Source: DATJZH01 sp035499215 (GTDB taxonomy: Bacteria > Actinomycetota > Actinomycetes > Streptosporangiales > Streptosporangiaceae). Taken from it: 7,198 nucleotides of DNA. The translations under genes and the position numbers were made by a program. The stretch is taken from assembly GCA_035499215.1 (NCBI GenBank), contig DATJZH010000332.1, positions 1 to 7,198 on the forward strand. Reading direction: 5' to 3'. Shown here piece by piece: positions 5,389 through 7,198 of the stretch; the first letter of the stretch is position 1, and each line of letters begins with the position of its first letter. The notes under the pieces are model-generated. The model was not told the origin of the DNA. It saw only the letters and a program-made list of their open reading frames with translations, and did not search any database.

Positions 5389-6045
5389 TCTACGGCCGTG
5401 ACCCGGGTAGCGCTGGCGGAGGATGATGTTCTGCTGCGTGAGGGTTTGGCGAGCCTGCTGGAGCGGTCGGGTTTTGACGTGGTCGGGCAGGGCGGCGACG
5501 CGGCGGAGCTGATCGCGCTGGTGCGTGAGCACCGGCCGGATCTGGTGGTGGTGGATATCCGGATGCCGCCCGGCTATTCGACCGAGGGTCTTTATGCGGC
5601 GCGGGTGATCCGGCAGGAGTTCCCCCAGACCGCGGTGATGATCCTGTCCGCGCACGTCGAGGTCGAGCAGGCGATGGACTTGCTGGCCAGCGGGCAGCGC
5701 AGCGGGTATCTGCTGAAGAGCCGGGTCACGAACGTGGCCGATTTTATTGAGACGCTGGAACGGGTGGTCAGGGGTGGCTCGGTGGTGGACCCGGCGCTGG
5801 TTCAGGAGCTGGTCGCGGCCCGGCGGGTCGATGACCCTCTCGATGTGCTGTCCCCGCGTGAGCGTGAGGTGCTGGCGCTGATGGCGGAGGGCCGTTCGAA
5901 CAGCGGGATCTCCCGCCAGCTGTGGGTGACCGAGGGAACGGTCCAAAAACACGTGCACAGCATCCTTTTGAAGCTACGGCTGCCAGAAGCCGATGAGGTG
6001 CACCGCCGGGTCCTGGCCGTGCTGGCTTTCCTCGACGCGCGCTAG
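5386..6045 (+). CDS. NarL/LuxR-family response regulator
   Basis: A 219-residue two-domain transcription factor. Residues 6-125 form a receiver domain: Glu12/Asp13/Asp14 acidic cluster (ALAEDD), phosphoacceptor Asp57 (VVVDIRMPP), Ser88 (MILSAH) and Lys111 (YLLKSRV). Residues about 152-215 form a LuxR-type helix-turn-helix: LSPREREVLALMAEG, SNSGISRQLWV, then TEGTVQKHVHSILLKL as recognition helix. All key residues are present. Regulators of this class are activated by HisKA_3-type kinases and bind promoter DNA as dimers. No dedicated kinase lies beside it, so the multi-GAF kinase on the opposite strand is a candidate partner. GTG 5386 is chosen because it sits at the predicted transcription start of the GATAAT promoter and directly precedes the receiver; GTG 5398 is a possible alternative. 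A longer form from 5200 is rejected as low-complexity. Two strong hairpins follow the stop. Confidence 0.92.
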   Translation: MSTAVTRVALAEDDVLLREGLASLLERSGFDVVGQGGDAAELIALVREHRPDLVVVDIRMPPGYSTEGLYAARVIRQEFPQTAVMILSAHVEVEQAMDLLASGQRSGYLLKSRVTNVADFIETLERVVRGGSVVDPALVQELVAARRVDDPLDVLSPREREVLALMAEGRSNSGISRQLWVTEGTVQKHVHSILLKLRLPEADEVHRRVLAVLAFLDAR

Positions 6046-6064
6046 CCCGCGGCTGATCGCTGGT

Positions 6065-6119
6065 GGCCGGGGTTCCGGGCGGCACAGCCCCGGCCCGGCG
6101 GGCCTGGCCTGGCCCGCCG
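6065..6119 (+). terminator. Two tandem GC hairpins after the LuxR-type regulator
   Basis: The first is GGCCGGGG (6065-6072) with CCCCGGCC (6088-6095), an 8-bp stem and 15-nt loop. The second is CGGCGGGCC (6096-6104) with GGCCCGCCG (6111-6119), a 9-bp perfect stem and 6-nt loop. They begin 20 bases after the stop codon. No T tract follows, but the tandem strong stems in this position make a terminator likely. Confidence 0.55.
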
Positions 6120-6317
6120 CTCTGGCTTGCGGACAGGATCACCCGCAATCCGCGACGGGGCATCATCGCCAGCGGCCGTCGGCTCATGATGCTGGCTGGC
6201 GTGCTGGCTTTCCTGCTAGCCGGTAGTGGGGTTGGAAGCCTGGGGTAACGACATGGCCAGGCCCGGGTGCGATCGTGAGTGATACGGACCGAGAACCTGG
6301 CATCGCCGGAGGCGGAC
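6120..6317. other. Gap before the DUF5999-like gene
   Basis: No gene is supported here. A frame running to TAA 6246-6248 would end in a hydrophobic stretch (MLAGVLAFLLAG) but its start would lie inside the terminator hairpins and it lacks codon bias. A 15-base sequence from the last codons of the regulator (6018-6032) recurs exactly at 6200-6214. No clear -35/-10 pair for the downstream gene was found. Confidence 0.4.
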
Positions 6318-6551
6318 ATGTGTGAACACCAGCCCCCATGCCCAGACGCAACGGCACCCGGTCATATAGCCGCACGAGTGACAGCCCACCACGCCAGGCG
6401 CGGCTGGAGCCTGCCGTGCAACGGCGTTGTCAGACGCGGAAGGGCGCGGCGCCACCGGCGCGGCGGGCCGGCTGTGCGGGCTGGAGGCGTCCCGGCCCGG
6501 GCTAGCGGGCTGTGGGCTGGCCTCGGCGAAGGGCAAGGTGACCACAGGTGA
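6318..6551 (+). CDS. Small Cys/His protein, DUF5999-like, with atypical C-terminus
   Basis: A 77-residue frame with an excellent ribosome site: GGAGG (6308-6312) five bases before ATG 6318. Its first 38 residues match what I know of DUF5999, a small actinobacterial family of unknown function: MCEHQPPCPDA, then a helix with AARV, then HH..RGWSLPCNGVV. Cys2, His4, Cys8 and Cys34 could bind a metal ion; that is inference. DUF5999 proteins normally go on with an acidic stretch like LFEDTGELLPDG and a PHRP end, about 60-70 residues in all. Here, after CNGVV the frame turns Arg/Gly-rich, while frame +2 reads LSDAEG at that point, so a small indel may have scrambled the tail. An in-frame ATG at 6279 would add 13 residues but has no comparable ribosome site. 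The stop overlaps a GTG usable by the LysR gene. Confidence 0.6.
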   Translation: MCEHQPPCPDATAPGHIAARVTAHHARRGWSLPCNGVVRRGRARRHRRGGPAVRAGGVPARASGLWAGLGEGQGDHR

Positions 6552-6556
6552 CCGGG

Positions 6557-7198
6557 ATGAAGCAGGCTGAGGCGGGACCGGTCCCACCACCCCGTTGTGG
6601 GGGGGTCGCACCGCAAGGTGTCGAGCTGCGGCATCTGCGCTATTTCGTGGCGGTCGCCGACGCCGGGACCTTCACCCACGCGGCGGAGCAGATGTTCATC
6701 GCCCAGCCGACGCTGTCCCAGCAGATCCGGCGGCTGGAGGAGATGGTGGGCACGCCGTTGCTGCAGCGCCGCCGCGAGGGCGTGCGGCTGACCACGGCCG
6801 GCACCGTGCTGCTGGAGGAATGCCGTACCCTGCTGTCGCTGGTCGATCACGGGGTGAGCCGGACCCGGCAGGCGGCCGGGCTGGGCCGGCCGCGGCTGCG
6901 GGTGGTCATGCCCCCGTGCCTGCCCGAGGTCCTGGCCGTCCAAGCCGCGTCCCGGCTGTGGTGCGCGGCCGCGGCCGCCGGCATCGACGTGGCCTGGATG
7001 GAGACATCGCTGGATGCCGAGTTCTCGCTGATCGGCCAGCGCCGGGCCGACGCCGGCCTGGGCTGGCTGACCACCGGCGAGGCCCTGCCCGCCGCCCTGG
7101 AGGTCATGACCATCGCAGAATTCGAGCCCGGCGTGTGGATCCCCGCCTCCCACCCAGCCGCACCCCGCGGCACCATCAGCCTGGATGAGCTGGCCGGC
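6557..7198 (+). CDS. LysR-family transcriptional regulator, N-terminal part
   Basis: The first 214 codons of a LysR-type regulator; the gene runs off the right edge (family length about 300 residues). Residues 23-82 form the winged helix-turn-helix: ELRHLRYFVAVADAGTFTHAA, then QPTLSQQIRRLEEMVG, then PLLQRRREGVRLTTAG. A linker helix follows, and from about residue 110 the effector-binding domain begins (RPRLRVVMPPCLPEV). Such proteins bind as tetramers and respond to a small-molecule inducer; target and ligand are unknown here. It has 22 residues before the HTH, more than usual. ATG 6557 has GGTGA (6547-6551) five bases upstream. An in-frame GTG at 6548 has its own GGTGA (6537-6541) six bases upstream and overlaps the stop of the preceding small gene in a GTGA arrangement, which would allow translational coupling; both starts are credible. 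Confidence 0.9.
   Translation, partial: MKQAEAGPVPPPRCGGVAPQGVELRHLRYFVAVADAGTFTHAAEQMFIAQPTLSQQIRRLEEMVGTPLLQRRREGVRLTTAGTVLLEECRTLLSLVDHGVSRTRQAAGLGRPRLRVVMPPCLPEVLAVQAASRLWCAAAAAGIDVAWMETSLDAEFSLIGQRRADAGLGWLTTGEALPAALEVMTIAEFEPGVWIPASHPAAPRGTISLDELAG

Noticed and set aside
4936..5958. Long N-terminal extension of the receiver protein (474 residues in total)
   Set aside because: The extension is Arg/Pro/Thr-rich, lies antisense to the LuxR-type regulator and precedes a normal receiver N-terminus.
6063..6248. 61-residue plus-strand frame ending in a hydrophobic segment
   Set aside because: Its first third lies in the tandem terminator hairpins, no ribosome site precedes it and third-position bias is weak.
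6362..7153. 263-residue minus-strand frame opposite the LysR gene
   Set aside because: Gly/Gln/His/Arg-rich antisense reading; the plus strand has an unmistakable LysR HTH.
1..7198. tRNA, rRNA, transposase or phage genes
   Set aside because: None seen: no tRNA cloverleaf, no IS ends or transposase motifs were recognised by eye.

Overview
The window is about 70% GC, with coding frames strongly biased to G/C in the third codon position, GTG starts, likely leaderless transcription and actinobacteria-type protein families (tandem-GAF sensor kinase, stand-alone receiver protein, DUF5999-like small protein). It most likely comes from a filamentous or related high-GC actinomycete. The exact genus cannot be read from the sequence.

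Layout from left to right: (1) the C-terminal 72 residues of an M20-family metallopeptidase/dipeptidase, + strand, followed by a GC-rich hairpin; (2) a Bax inhibitor-1/YccA-type membrane protein, + strand; (3) converging on it, a very large soluble sensor histidine kinase, - strand, with a degenerate N-terminal GAF and four tandem GAF modules of about 168 residues before a HisKA_3/HATPase core; (4) just upstream of the kinase, a short reading frame resembling the first ~50 residues of a FIST sensory domain, whose stop lies one base before the kinase ATG; (5) a stand-alone CheY-like receiver protein, - strand; (6) a 414-450 bp gap holding the 3' end of an unidentified - strand coding sequence and a strong-looking leaderless promoter; (7) a NarL/LuxR-family response regulator, + strand, followed by two strong GC hairpins; (8) a small Cys/His protein of the DUF5999 type with an unusual C-terminus, + strand; (9) a LysR-family regulator, + strand, cut by the window end.

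The core is a signalling island. The receiver protein and the multi-GAF kinase lie in the same orientation and probably form a phosphorelay. A complete DNA-binding response regulator is transcribed divergently and has no kinase of its own in the window. Between these genes are two decayed or partial coding pieces (a FIST-like start and an orphan C-terminus), which suggests deletions or rearrangement have trimmed this locus. The most notable observations are the FIST-like remnant coupled to the kinase, the near-identical internal repeats of the kinase gene, a promoter-like element aimed antisense into the receiver gene, and the leaderless promoter with an overlapping palindrome in front of the LuxR-type regulator.
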